A DNA stretch of 15,871 bases from Clostridium sp. UBA4108 (GTDB lineage: Bacteria; Bacillota; Clostridia; Clostridiales; Clostridiaceae). Below the pieces are notes generated by a model. The model saw only the letters and a list, made by a program, of their open reading frames with translations. It was not told where the DNA came from and did not search any database. The translations under genes and the position numbers were made by a program. Below, piece after piece: positions 1-6,539 of this stretch. Position 1 is the first letter of the stretch. Each line of letters begins with the position of its first letter. The stretch is taken from assembly GCA_002381695.1 (NCBI GenBank), contig DFXM01000025.1, positions 89,853 through 105,723 on the forward strand, read 5' to 3'.

Positions 1-20
1 GCCAATTCCGCCACACCTGC
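1..20 (-). tRNA. 5' end of a second tRNA-Leu, cut by the window edge
   Basis: Read on the minus strand, the bases begin GCAGGTG (acceptor strand), then TGGCGGAATTGGC, the start of a leucine-type D arm. This closely matches the start of the complete tRNA-Leu just upstream. The anticodon is outside the window, so the isoacceptor cannot be given. Only about 19 bases separate it from the next tRNA, so the two are probably co-transcribed. Confidence 0.8.
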
Positions 21-39
21 ATAATATAAGTTAGTTATT

Positions 40-125
40 TGGTGCGAAAGATGAGACTTGAACTCACACGGGGATACCCCACACGCCCCTCAAGCGTGCG
101 CGTCTGCCGATTCCGCCACTCTCGC
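40..125 (-). tRNA. tRNA-Leu, anticodon GAG, with encoded CCA
   Basis: An 86-base class II tRNA can be folded by eye. The acceptor strands GCGAGAG and CTTTCGC pair, followed by discriminator A and an encoded CCA. The anticodon arm is CACGC, loop TTGAGGG, GCGTG, giving anticodon GAG, which reads CUU/CUC leucine codons. A long variable arm (GGGG TAT CCCC) and a T arm with loop TTCAAGT complete it. The long variable arm is expected for leucine tRNAs. It lies downstream of a sigma-A-like promoter and upstream of a second, truncated tRNA-Leu. Confidence 0.96.
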
Positions 126-145
126 ATATGATAACTAACAAATAA

Positions 146-174
146 ATTATATCACTAACTCCCATTAAATTCAA
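146..174 (-). promoter_or_regulatory. Promoter of the tRNA-Leu genes
   Basis: On the minus strand, TTGAAT (169-174) and TATAAT (146-151) are separated by 17 bases. The -10 box ends about 20 bases before the mature 5' end of tRNA-Leu(GAG), leaving a short 5' leader. The -35 box lies inside the left arm of the long AT-rich palindrome at 164-211. This is inferred from consensus and position only. Confidence 0.75.
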
Positions 175-211
175 TAATTATTTACTTAACTAAATAATTA
201 TTGAATTTAAT
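164..211. repeat. Perfect 21-bp inverted repeat between xdhC-like gene and tRNA promoter
   Basis: The arms 164-184 and 191-211 are exact reverse complements around the 6-base centre CTTAAC. The stem is almost pure A/T and has no U-run on either side, so it is not a standard intrinsic terminator. It begins 8 bases past the stop codon of the upstream gene, so it could form the 3' end of that transcript, and it contains the -35 box of the tRNA promoter. Confidence 0.85.
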
Positions 212-219
212 TATCTATA

Positions 220-1011
220 TTATTTTCCTAAATGAGCTAGAGTTCCTTTATTAGTTACTAGAGATATCTCACTAAGGATACTTAGTGCTATCTCTTCAGG
301 TGTTTCTCCACCTAAATCTAAACCTATAGGTGTATATAAATTAGGTATATCTAAAGAATATCCATCTGCTTTTAGATTTGCTTTAAGTTTACCTACCTTA
401 TTTTTACTTCCAATCATTCCTATATAATTTGCCTTTGAATTAATTACAGCTCTTAATGCAATCTCATCATAAACATGACCTCTTGTAATTATAACCACAT
501 TGGATTTTTCATCTATAGGATAATTAGTTAGGTTTTCATTGATGTCCCCTAAGATTAATTCATCTGCCTCTTTAAACCTTTCCTTATTACAATAGTCTTC
601 TCTATCCTCAAATATAACTACATGATACCCTAGAATATGTGCTATGGAATGTAGTGGTAAGGCTACATGTCCGCCACCAACAATAAGTAACTTCTTTGCA
701 GGGGAAAAAATTTTTATATATCCTTCAACTTCCCCACCACAAGCCATCTTTAGTCCATTTTCGCTTTCAGTTAAACTAAAGGAAAATCTTTTATTACTAT
801 TCTCTTTAATACATTCTTTACACAAATCAATTAGATTTTTTTCTAAGGCACCTCCACCGATGGTACCAAGAACTTCTCCATTTTCTATCACAGCCATCAT
901 AGTTCCTTCTCCTCTAGGAGATGAGCCACAAGCTTTAGTTATAATACTCAAGGCAACAATTAATCCCTTTGATACTTCTTTGTTTATTTTATCCAACATT
1001 AAATTTTCCAT
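220..1011 (-). CDS. XdhC/CoxI family protein (molybdenum hydroxylase maturation)
   Basis: A 263-residue soluble protein of the XdhC family. Members bind molybdenum cofactor and help insert or sulfurate it in xanthine dehydrogenase-type hydroxylases. The N-terminal XdhC_CoxI part shows GSSPRGEG (about 29-36), TIGGGALE (about 50) and MACGGEVEGY with Cys91. The C-terminal Rossmann part has LLIVGGGHVALPL near 110 and the family segments TRGHVYDE and GMIGSKNK. I chose the ATG at 1011 rather than the longer frame open to 1062, because GAGGTGAG sits just before it and the longer start would overlap the preceding gene by about 40 bases. The gap to the upstream molybdopterin-binding gene is 10 bases, so the pair is surely co-transcribed and probably co-translated. 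No hydroxylase subunit lies in the window. Confidence 0.9.
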   Translation of the reverse strand: MENLMLDKINKEVSKGLIVALSIITKACGSSPRGEGTMMAVIENGEVLGTIGGGALEKNLIDLCKECIKENSNKRFSFSLTESENGLKMACGGEVEGYIKIFSPAKKLLIVGGGHVALPLHSIAHILGYHVVIFEDREDYCNKERFKEADELILGDINENLTNYPIDEKSNVVIITRGHVYDEIALRAVINSKANYIGMIGSKNKVGKLKANLKADGYSLDIPNLYTPIGLDLGGETPEEIALSILSEISLVTNKGTLAHLGK

Positions 1012-1021
1012 AATCTCACCT

Positions 1022-2041
1022 CTATTTTCCAAATGGGCATATAGGATAATGACATGTTTCACATTTTAAGCATAGCCCACCATGGCTTAATTTAACTATA
1101 TCTTTTTTTGAAATTTTATCGTTACATATTATTCTAGGCAATAAAATATCAAACACTGTGGTTTTAGAAAACATACCACAGGCAGGTAATCCAACAATAG
1201 TTACATCATCTTTATAGGCTAGCATAAACATAGCACCTGGAATTACTGGGGAGCCATAGGTTATGACCTCACTGACACATGCTGCAATTGCTTTTGGAGT
1301 AACATCATCAGCATCTACGGACATACCTCCACTGGTTATAATAAAATCACAGCCTTTATTTATTAGTGATTCAATACCCTCACTAATAAATGCCAAATCA
1401 TCTGGTGTAAAGATAGTTTCATATACTTTGCAGTTATAGATTTCTATTTTCTCTTTAATAATTGGGGCAAATTTATCTTTAATTCTACCTTCATAAACCT
1501 CTGTTCCTGTAACCACCATTCCAACTTTTTTATCTTGAAACTCTTTAACACTTATAACACTATGGGATGTTTTCATAATATCTTCAACTTCTATAATGTA
1601 TTTTTCATCTAAAACTAAGGGAATTACTTTACAGGCAGCTAAAATATCTCCTTTTTTCACCACAGAATTGTTATGAATAGTACTCACTATTATGTTATTA
1701 ATGCTATTTATTTTTTCTAAAGCATCTATATTAATTTTAACAATTCCATCGCAGTTAGAAATTATGTTCACCTTTCCTTCTCCTACAGCAATGGGAATAG
1801 AGTTTTCTCCATAGATAGCTTGTCCTATTCTTTCTGCACATTGTTCCTCATGAAGAATTCCTTCTTTTAATTCTAATATATAAATGTGATTTTTCCCCAT
1901 GGATTTAAGTTCAGCGATATCTCCGCCTTTTATAATATGACCTTTCTTAAATCTAGCTCCTTTAAATTCGCCAGGAACAATTTTAGTTAAATCATGAGCT
2001 ACTACCATGCCAAGAGCATCTTCTACTCTAACCATCTTCAT
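1022..2041 (-). CDS. MoeA-like molybdopterin-binding protein with C-terminal cysteine tail
   Basis: A 339-residue protein with a MoCF_biosynth (MoeA/MogA) domain. VVTGTEVYEG near 177 and TSGGMSVDADD at about 236-246 match the molybdopterin-binding loops, and the segment GSPVIPGAMFMLAY follows. The N-terminal half resembles MoeA-type linker regions but is shorter than in true MoeA (about 400 residues). The last residues form C-x2-C-x2-C-x4-C (Cys324, 327, 330, 335), which suggests a metal or Fe-S site. I recall such proteins encoded next to molybdenum hydroxylase genes in clostridia. The ATG at 2041 follows GGAGTGG at good spacing, whereas the frame open to 2071 would start in the -10 box. It is the first gene of a pair with the XdhC-like gene. 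A role in handling Mo cofactor for a hydroxylase is inferred; the exact reaction is unknown. Confidence 0.85.
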   Translation of the reverse strand: MKMVRVEDALGMVVAHDLTKIVPGEFKGARFKKGHIIKGGDIAELKSMGKNHIYILELKEGILHEEQCAERIGQAIYGENSIPIAVGEGKVNIISNCDGIVKINIDALEKINSINNIIVSTIHNNSVVKKGDILAACKVIPLVLDEKYIIEVEDIMKTSHSVISVKEFQDKKVGMVVTGTEVYEGRIKDKFAPIIKEKIEIYNCKVYETIFTPDDLAFISEGIESLINKGCDFIITSGGMSVDADDVTPKAIAACVSEVITYGSPVIPGAMFMLAYKDDVTIVGLPACGMFSKTTVFDILLPRIICNDKISKKDIVKLSHGGLCLKCETCHYPICPFGK

Positions 2042-2069
2042 ATTAACCACTCCAAATGCATTTTTTACC

Positions 2070-2078
2070 ATTATAGCA
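2070..2078 (-). promoter_or_regulatory. Extended -10 promoter of the molybdopterin gene pair
   Basis: On the minus strand TGC precedes TATAAT (2070-2075), an extended -10 element about 29 bases before the chosen start codon. There is no good -35 box; at 17-base spacing the sequence is TGGTTT, inside the T-run and stem of the uraA terminator. The extended -10 makes this plausible without a -35. Confidence 0.6.
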
Positions 2079-2086
2079 TTTTATGT

Positions 2087-2125
2087 AAAAAAAAACCACT
2101 AATTTAAACTTAGTAAACTAGTGGT
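2087..2125 (-). terminator. Intrinsic terminator of uraA
   Basis: Just after the uraA stop, the minus strand forms a 12-bp stem (ACCACTAGTTTA with TAAATTAGTGGT, one G-T pair) followed by nine T residues. This is a classic Rho-independent terminator. It separates the permease from the downstream molybdopterin genes, so those need their own promoter. Confidence 0.9.
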
Positions 2126-2137
2126 GTTATAATAATA

Positions 2138-3409
2138 TTATTTACTTTCTTTTATTGTTTTAAAATTAATTACAGCATTAAGTATTACTCCAATTAAAGC
2201 TGCTAAGCTTACTCCTGTTATTGTGACAGTACTACCTACAGGTATTCCGATATCTATTCCTGTGTATCTTTGCAAAGTAGTAGTTCCTAATCCTATTAAT
2301 ATTATAGAACCTATGACTAAAATATTTTTTCCATTTAATTGAACTTTATCATTTTTTAAAGTTTTAAGACCTATTAATGCAATCATGGAGAACAGCATTA
2401 TGCTTATTCCGCCCATTACTGGGTTTGGTATAGATAATAATAGTCCACCTAGCTTTGCAACAAAGCCCAAGATTATTGCCAGTACTGCAGTTATTCTTAT
2501 AATTGCTGGGTCATAGTTTTTAGTCAAGGCTAATACCCCTGTATTCTCACCATAGGTAGTGTTAGCTGGTCCACCAATGAATGCTGAAAACATTGTTGCA
2601 AGACCATCTCCTAATAGGGTTCTGTTTAAACCTGGATCTTCTATGAAGTTTTTACCAACTACTTGTCCATTTGTAGTAATATCACCAATGTGTTCCATTA
2701 GAACTGCAAGAACCACTGGTGCAATTATAAGTATTGCTGACATATCGAATTTGGGTAATGTAAAGTTTGGGATTGCAAGCACTGCTGCATCCTTTATAGT
2801 AGCTGTATCTACTAGTCCTATTTTAAGAGATAGTAAATATCCAATGGTAACTGCTATTAATATAGCTAATTGCTTTATAAATCCCTTACATAGAAATGTT
2901 ATACTAAGTGCTAAGGCTAGAGTAATTCCAGCTATGATAAAGTTGCTACTGGCCATATCTAAAGCCGTTGGAAGTAAATTCAATCCGATAACAATTATCA
3001 TAGGTCCTACAACCTGTGCAGGAAGAAACTTCTTTATATTATTAACGCCTATCTTTTTCACAGCCAACGAAAGTATTACATAAATAAGTCCCGCTATAAT
3101 TAAACCACCTTGAGCATACCTTAAATCTCCACCATGAAGCTCTGCAGCAGTAACGATAACTGAAATAAATGCAAAGGAAGAACCTAGAAATGCGGGAACT
3201 TTTCCCTTAGTACATAGATGAAATATTAGTGTTCCACATCCTGCTGCTACAAGTGCCACTGAAGGATCAAGACCTGTTAATACTGGAACTAACACTGTAG
3301 CTCCAAACATAGCTATTAAATGTTGAAATGCTAATACCAATTTTTTAATACTTGAACTAACATTAGAGATAGATGAATTTCTTGATTCTGTAATTAAATT
3401 TTCCGCCAT
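2138..3409 (-). CDS. uraA: Uracil permease, NCS2 (UraA/PyrP) family
   Basis: A 423-residue polytopic membrane protein, the usual length for nucleobase:proton symporters with 14 membrane segments. Family marks are LAFQHLIAMFGATVLVP (about 26-42), the substrate-site segment LMEHIGDITTNG with Glu239, and GGPANTTYGENTG with Glu288; these glutamates line up with Glu241 and Glu290 of E. coli UraA. Where UraA has His245 this protein has Asp243, so sequence alone could also fit a uracil/xanthine-type carrier. The leader settles the call: it has a consensus PyrR-binding hairpin and an attenuator, a control used for pyrimidine genes, so uracil uptake for salvage is the best reading. Start ATG 3409 follows AGGAGG by 7 bases. 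It has its own promoter and terminator and is a single-gene transcript. Confidence 0.92.
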   Translation of the reverse strand: MAENLITESRNSSISNVSSSIKKLVLAFQHLIAMFGATVLVPVLTGLDPSVALVAAGCGTLIFHLCTKGKVPAFLGSSFAFISVIVTAAELHGGDLRYAQGGLIIAGLIYVILSLAVKKIGVNNIKKFLPAQVVGPMIIVIGLNLLPTALDMASSNFIIAGITLALALSITFLCKGFIKQLAILIAVTIGYLLSLKIGLVDTATIKDAAVLAIPNFTLPKFDMSAILIIAPVVLAVLMEHIGDITTNGQVVGKNFIEDPGLNRTLLGDGLATMFSAFIGGPANTTYGENTGVLALTKNYDPAIIRITAVLAIILGFVAKLGGLLLSIPNPVMGGISIMLFSMIALIGLKTLKNDKVQLNGKNILVIGSIILIGLGTTTLQRYTGIDIGIPVGSTVTITGVSLAALIGVILNAVINFKTIKESK

Positions 3410-3417
3410 AATAAGAC

Positions 3418-3457
3418 CTCCTGAATATTTTTAATATTAGGAGAAATTTCTTTCTCC
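3418..3457 (-). promoter_or_regulatory. Possible Shine-Dalgarno switch in the uraA leader
   Basis: On the minus strand two exclusive hairpins can form. One pairs CTCCTAATATT (3433-3443) with AATATT-C-AGGAG (3418-3429), burying the uraA Shine-Dalgarno AGGAGG. The other pairs GGAGAAA (3451-3457) with TTTCTCC (3440-3446) around GAAA and would free it, because both use the same CTCC bases. This is read from base pairing alone; no known aptamer is recognised just upstream. Confidence 0.45.
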
Positions 3458-3554
3458 CTTTCAGTATCTCAGTACTGATTAAAAGGTTAATAATTTAATA
3501 TATAATATACTATTATTGCAACTAAGCATTTTTCACAAATTCTTAGTTATAAAT

Positions 3555-3586
3555 AAAAAAACTTCTCGCAAGTTCGCAAGAAGTTT
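3555..3586 (-). terminator. Attenuator terminator in the uraA leader
   Basis: The minus strand has AAACTTCT paired with AGAAGTTT around an inner partly paired GC-rich loop, ending in a run of seven T. It lies about 145 bases before the uraA start and no leftward gene precedes it, so it acts within the leader. Bases TCTTGC of its 5' arm (3576-3581) can also pair with GCAAGA (3623-3628), just after the PyrR hairpin, forming an antiterminator. Confidence 0.85.
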
Positions 3587-3628
3587 ATATAAATATAAAA
3601 TATATTTACATATTTATTATACTCTTGC

Positions 3629-3644
3629 TAGCCTCTCTGGACTA
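3629..3644 (-). promoter_or_regulatory. PyrR-binding hairpin of the uraA attenuator
   Basis: The minus strand reads AGTCCAGAGAGGCT at 3630-3643, matching the PyrR RNA consensus ARUCCNGNGAGGYU at all 14 positions. The stem is UAG-(U)-CC with GG-CUA and the loop is AGAGA. In the known Bacillus mechanism, UMP-bound PyrR stabilises this hairpin, blocks the antiterminator and lets the downstream terminator form, so uracil uptake falls when pyrimidines are plentiful. The function here is inferred from the match and from the terminator placed next. Confidence 0.9.
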
Positions 3645-3672
3645 AATTAAAGAATTTTATTTATTGTTATTC

Positions 3673-3701
3673 ATTATAACTCATATATGTGATTTTTACA
3701 A
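3673..3701 (-). promoter_or_regulatory. Promoter of uraA
   Basis: On the minus strand TTGTAA (3696-3701) and TATAAT (3673-3678) are 17 bases apart. Transcription would begin near 3666, about 22 bases before the PyrR hairpin, giving a leader of about 255 bases. The 450-base gap between uraA and the rightward aminotransferase gene holds this leader and two divergent promoters; I see no gene in it. Confidence 0.8.
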
Positions 3702-3759
3702 CCTGTTTTAAAAGTTTTTAATAACTCTATTTGGAACTTTCTCATTATTCTAAAGTCAC

Positions 3760-3789
3760 TTGAAATAATTTCTATATATACGTTATAAT
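3760..3789 (+). promoter_or_regulatory. Promoter of the aminotransferase operon
   Basis: TTGAAA (3760-3765) and TATAAT (3784-3789) are separated by 18 bases, giving a leader of roughly 60 bases before the start codon at 3859. It points away from the uraA promoter, whose -35 ends 58 bases to the left. Confidence 0.75.
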
Positions 3790-3858
3790 GAGACTAAGAT
3801 ATATTAAATACAGAATATTTTTTATATTCAATTTTCATTTTTAGATGGGGGTGTATGT

Positions 3859-5046
3859 ATGAACATACGTTACGCTGATAGGATTGGTAACCTAAAAGCT
3901 TCAGAGATTAGAGAATTGTTGAAATTAATTGAAAAACCTGAAATTATATCCTTCGCAGGAGGACTTCCCGCTCCAGAGCTATTTCCTGTTGATAATATGG
4001 AAATTATAATGTCTAAAGTATTGAAAGAAAAAGGGCAAAGTGCACTTCAATATGCAGCGACAGATGGATATACTCCTCTTAGAGAAGTAATCGTGAATCA
4101 GAGAATGAAGCCTTCCGGTGTGGACTGCGATATTTCAAATATTATGCTTACTAATGGCTCTCAGCAAGGTTTAGAATTTTCTGCAAAGCTTTTCATAAAT
4201 GAAGGTGATACTATAGTTTGTGAAAGCCCAACCTATTTAGGTGCTATTAACGCTTTTAAGGCTTATAATCCTAAGTTTATAGAAGTTGATATGGATGAAG
4301 ATGGCATGGAAGTTGATAAACTAGAAGAATTACTAAAAAATAATGAGTCTATTAAGATGATATATACTATTCCTGATTTTCAAAATCCTAGCGGAATAAC
4401 TATGAACTTAGAAAGAAGAAAACGTTTAGCAGAATTAGCTAATAAATATGAAATTCCATTGATTGAAGACAGTCCATATGGGGAATTAAGATTCGAAGGA
4501 GAGAGATTGCCAGCAATTAAATCCTTTGATACCAATGGATATGTTATCAATTTAGGCACCTTCTCTAAAACCTTTTGTCCAGGTCTTAGATTAGGTTGGA
4601 TAACAGCTAATAAGGAAATAATACAAAAATATATTTTAATTAAGCAAGGTGCAGACCTTCAGTGTAATACTCTAGTTCAAATGGCTACTGCAGAGTATAT
4701 GCAAAAATATGATTTAAATCAACATATTTTAAAAATAATTGAAGTTTATAAAAATCGTAGAAATCTAATGCTAAACAGTATAAAAGAATATTTCCCTAAA
4801 GGTATAAAATATACATATCCTGTTGGTGGATTATTTACTTGGGTAGAATTAAGAGAGGATTTAGATGCAGCAGTTATAATGGAGGATGCTCTTAAAGAGA
4901 ATGTAGCTTACGTACCTGGTGGCTCCTTCTTCCCTAATGGTGGAAAGAAAAATTATTTCAGACTTAATTATTCAAATATGTCTGAAGAAAAGATAGTTGA
5001 AGGTATTAAAAGACTTGGAAAAGTACTTAATAAGTATTATAATTAA
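3859..5046 (+). CDS. PLP-dependent aminotransferase, LysN/Aro8-like
   Basis: A 395-residue fold-type I aminotransferase of the class I/II group related to 2-aminoadipate (LysN), kynurenine and aromatic aminotransferases and to the catalytic half of MocR regulators. It has no N-terminal DNA-binding domain. Visible marks: SFAGGLPAPELFP (31-43), LQYAATDGYTPLRE, the cofactor residues Asn176 in FQNPSG, Asp204 and Tyr207 in EDSPYGE, Lys237 in GTFSKTFCPGLRLGW as the likely Schiff-base lysine, and a C-terminal FRLNYS arginine for the substrate carboxylate. A GGGGGTG site precedes ATG 3859. It is first in a rightward operon with the 56-residue gene and a second aminotransferase. The true substrate cannot be read from sequence; branched-chain, aromatic or aminoadipate-type substrates are all possible. 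Confidence 0.92.
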   Translation: MNIRYADRIGNLKASEIRELLKLIEKPEIISFAGGLPAPELFPVDNMEIIMSKVLKEKGQSALQYAATDGYTPLREVIVNQRMKPSGVDCDISNIMLTNGSQQGLEFSAKLFINEGDTIVCESPTYLGAINAFKAYNPKFIEVDMDEDGMEVDKLEELLKNNESIKMIYTIPDFQNPSGITMNLERRKRLAELANKYEIPLIEDSPYGELRFEGERLPAIKSFDTNGYVINLGTFSKTFCPGLRLGWITANKEIIQKYILIKQGADLQCNTLVQMATAEYMQKYDLNQHILKIIEVYKNRRNLMLNSIKEYFPKGIKYTYPVGGLFTWVELREDLDAAVIMEDALKENVAYVPGGSFFPNGGKKNYFRLNYSNMSEEKIVEGIKRLGKVLNKYYN

Positions 5047-5107
5047 TAGATAAATTAATCATAAATCATCTCATTTTAGGGAATAATATCTAAAAGGAGT
5101 GATTTAT

Positions 5108-5278
5108 ATGTATGATTCAAAGAATAAAAATGAAGAATGTTCTAGTAATTTAAAGGGTGATTGTATAAAAGATAGAGGATATTTTAAAACAGAGAATTAT
5201 GGTTATGTATCAGCTAAGAATTCATATATACCTATAGAGAGTTTAATAGCTGATTTAAATAATAATTATTTAAATTAA
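5108..5278 (+). CDS. Small uncharacterised protein, 56 residues
   Basis: An open frame with AAGGAG eight bases before ATG 5108 and a TAA stop at 5276. It fills the gap between two aminotransferase genes, 61 bases after the first and 24 before the second, in the same direction. The protein (starting MYDSKNKNEECSSN, ending SLIADLNNNYLN) is polar and Asn/Lys-rich. It has two cysteines (11 and 19), a central Tyr-rich stretch (GYFKTENYGYVSAKNSYIP) and a short C-terminal amphipathic-looking part. There is no signal peptide or membrane segment. I do not recognise the family. The strong ribosome-binding site, operon position and ordinary codon use argue for a real gene; function is unknown. Confidence 0.7.
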   Translation: MYDSKNKNEECSSNLKGDCIKDRGYFKTENYGYVSAKNSYIPIESLIADLNNNYLN

Positions 5279-5302
5279 TTAAATTAATGGGGGTTTTTTT
5301 AA

Positions 5303-6499
5303 ATGAAATTTTCAAGCAGAATATCAGCAATGAAGTATTCTCCAATACGTAAACTTGCTCCTTACGCGGATGAAGCTTCAAAAAAAGGAATTAAAATTTA
5401 TCACTTAAACATAGGGCAACCGGATATAGAAACGCCAAAAGAGTTTATGGATGCTATTATAAATTTTGATGAAAAGGTTCTTAAATATGCACCTTCTCAA
5501 GGATTAAATGTAACTATCGATAGCTTTATTAAATACTACAAACAATGGAATATAGACTTTCATAGTGATGAATTACTTATTACTAATGGTGGTTCTGAAG
5601 CCATTCCTCTAGTACTTACAGCTATCTGTGATGTTAATGATGAAATCATAATCCCTGAGCCATTCTATACAAATTATGAAGGATTTGCACAGAATGCAAG
5701 TGTTAAAGTTGTACCTTTTATAACTAAAGCTGAAGAAGGATTTCATTTACCTAATAAAAATGTAATCGTAGAAAAAATTACTGATAAAACTAGAGCTATA
5801 ATGATTTCCAATCCAGGAAATCCTACAGGAGTGGTATATACAGAAGAAGAAATAAGATTATTAGCTGATATATGTAAGGAATATGACTTGTTTTTAATTG
5901 CTGATGAAGTATATAGAGAGTTTGTTTATGATGGATTAAAATACACTTCTGCCCTTTATATGGAAGATATAAAGGATAGAGTTATTTTAGTTGATAGTAT
6001 ATCAAAAAGATATAGTGCTTGTGGAGCAAGGATAGGATTAATTGGTTCTAAAAATAAAGAGCTTATATCTCAAATAATGAAGATTTGTCAAACAAGATTA
6101 TGTGTACCAACTATAGAGCAAATTGCAGCAGCTAACTTAATAAATACACCTAAAGAGTATTTTGATAGAGTTAAGGCAGAATATGAAGCTAGAAGAAACA
6201 TCCTATATAGTAAATTATCAAGTATTCCAGGAATCGTTTGTGAAAAGCCTACAGGAGCCTTTTATATAGTTGCTAAACTTCCAGTTAAAAACGCAGAGAA
6301 TTTTGCTAAATGGATGTTAACTGACTTTAACTATAATAATAAGACAGTTATGGTTACTCCAGCAGATGGTTTCTATGCAACTAGTGGTCTTGGTATTGAT
6401 GAGATTAGATTATCTTATTGCCTCAATACAGATGCATTGACAGATGCAATGGATATAATTGAAAAAGGTCTTAATGAATATATTAAAATAGAAAAATAA
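5303..6499 (+). CDS. Class I aminotransferase, aspartate aminotransferase type
   Basis: A 398-residue PLP enzyme of the aspartate/alanine aminotransferase subgroup, which moves amino groups between amino acids and 2-oxo acids such as 2-oxoglutarate. Motifs: LNIGQPDIETP (35-45), NGGSEA (95-100), NPGNPTG with Asn173, ADEVYREF with Asp201 and Tyr204, SISKRYSACGARIG with Lys235 as the Schiff-base lysine and Arg243, and a C-terminal IRLSYCLN arginine. ATG 5303 follows GGGGG at somewhat long spacing. It is third in the operon after another aminotransferase and the 56-residue gene, and a strong hairpin ends the unit. Glutamate from the glutamate dehydrogenase encoded in this window is a natural amino donor, but no direct link is shown. 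It could equally act on other amino acids. Confidence 0.92.
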   Translation: MKFSSRISAMKYSPIRKLAPYADEASKKGIKIYHLNIGQPDIETPKEFMDAIINFDEKVLKYAPSQGLNVTIDSFIKYYKQWNIDFHSDELLITNGGSEAIPLVLTAICDVNDEIIIPEPFYTNYEGFAQNASVKVVPFITKAEEGFHLPNKNVIVEKITDKTRAIMISNPGNPTGVVYTEEEIRLLADICKEYDLFLIADEVYREFVYDGLKYTSALYMEDIKDRVILVDSISKRYSACGARIGLIGSKNKELISQIMKICQTRLCVPTIEQIAAANLINTPKEYFDRVKAEYEARRNILYSKLSSIPGIVCEKPTGAFYIVAKLPVKNAENFAKWMLTDFNYNNKTVMVTPADGFYATSGLGIDEIRLSYCLNTDALTDAMDIIEKGLNEYIKIEK

Positions 6500-6539
6500 T
6501 ATAAAAGCTTAAGGTTGGAAATGACCTTAAGCTTTTATA
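6500..6539. terminator. Bidirectional terminator between convergent genes
   Basis: Arms 6500-6515 and 6524-6539 are perfect 16-bp complements with core AAGCTTAAGGT and an 8-base loop, and T-rich sequence follows in both directions. It lies after the rightward aminotransferase operon, and the stop codon of the leftward GNAT gene is inside one arm (6527-6529). Confidence 0.88.

Noticed and set aside
644..1069. Plus-strand 141-residue open frame.
   Set aside because: It lies antisense inside the XdhC-like and molybdopterin-binding genes, has no ribosome-binding site and gives no recognisable protein.
2559..3083. Plus-strand 174-residue open frame opposite uraA.
   Set aside because: Mirror frame of a membrane-protein gene; its hydrophobicity is a by-product of the sense codons.
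220..3409. Permease plus molybdenum genes as one purine (xanthine) degradation operon.
   Set aside because: A strong terminator separates uraA from the molybdopterin genes and the permease leader carries PyrR control, which points to pyrimidines.
3594..3660. Purine riboswitch before the permease.
   Set aside because: No purine-riboswitch core is visible; the sequence matches the PyrR hairpin instead.
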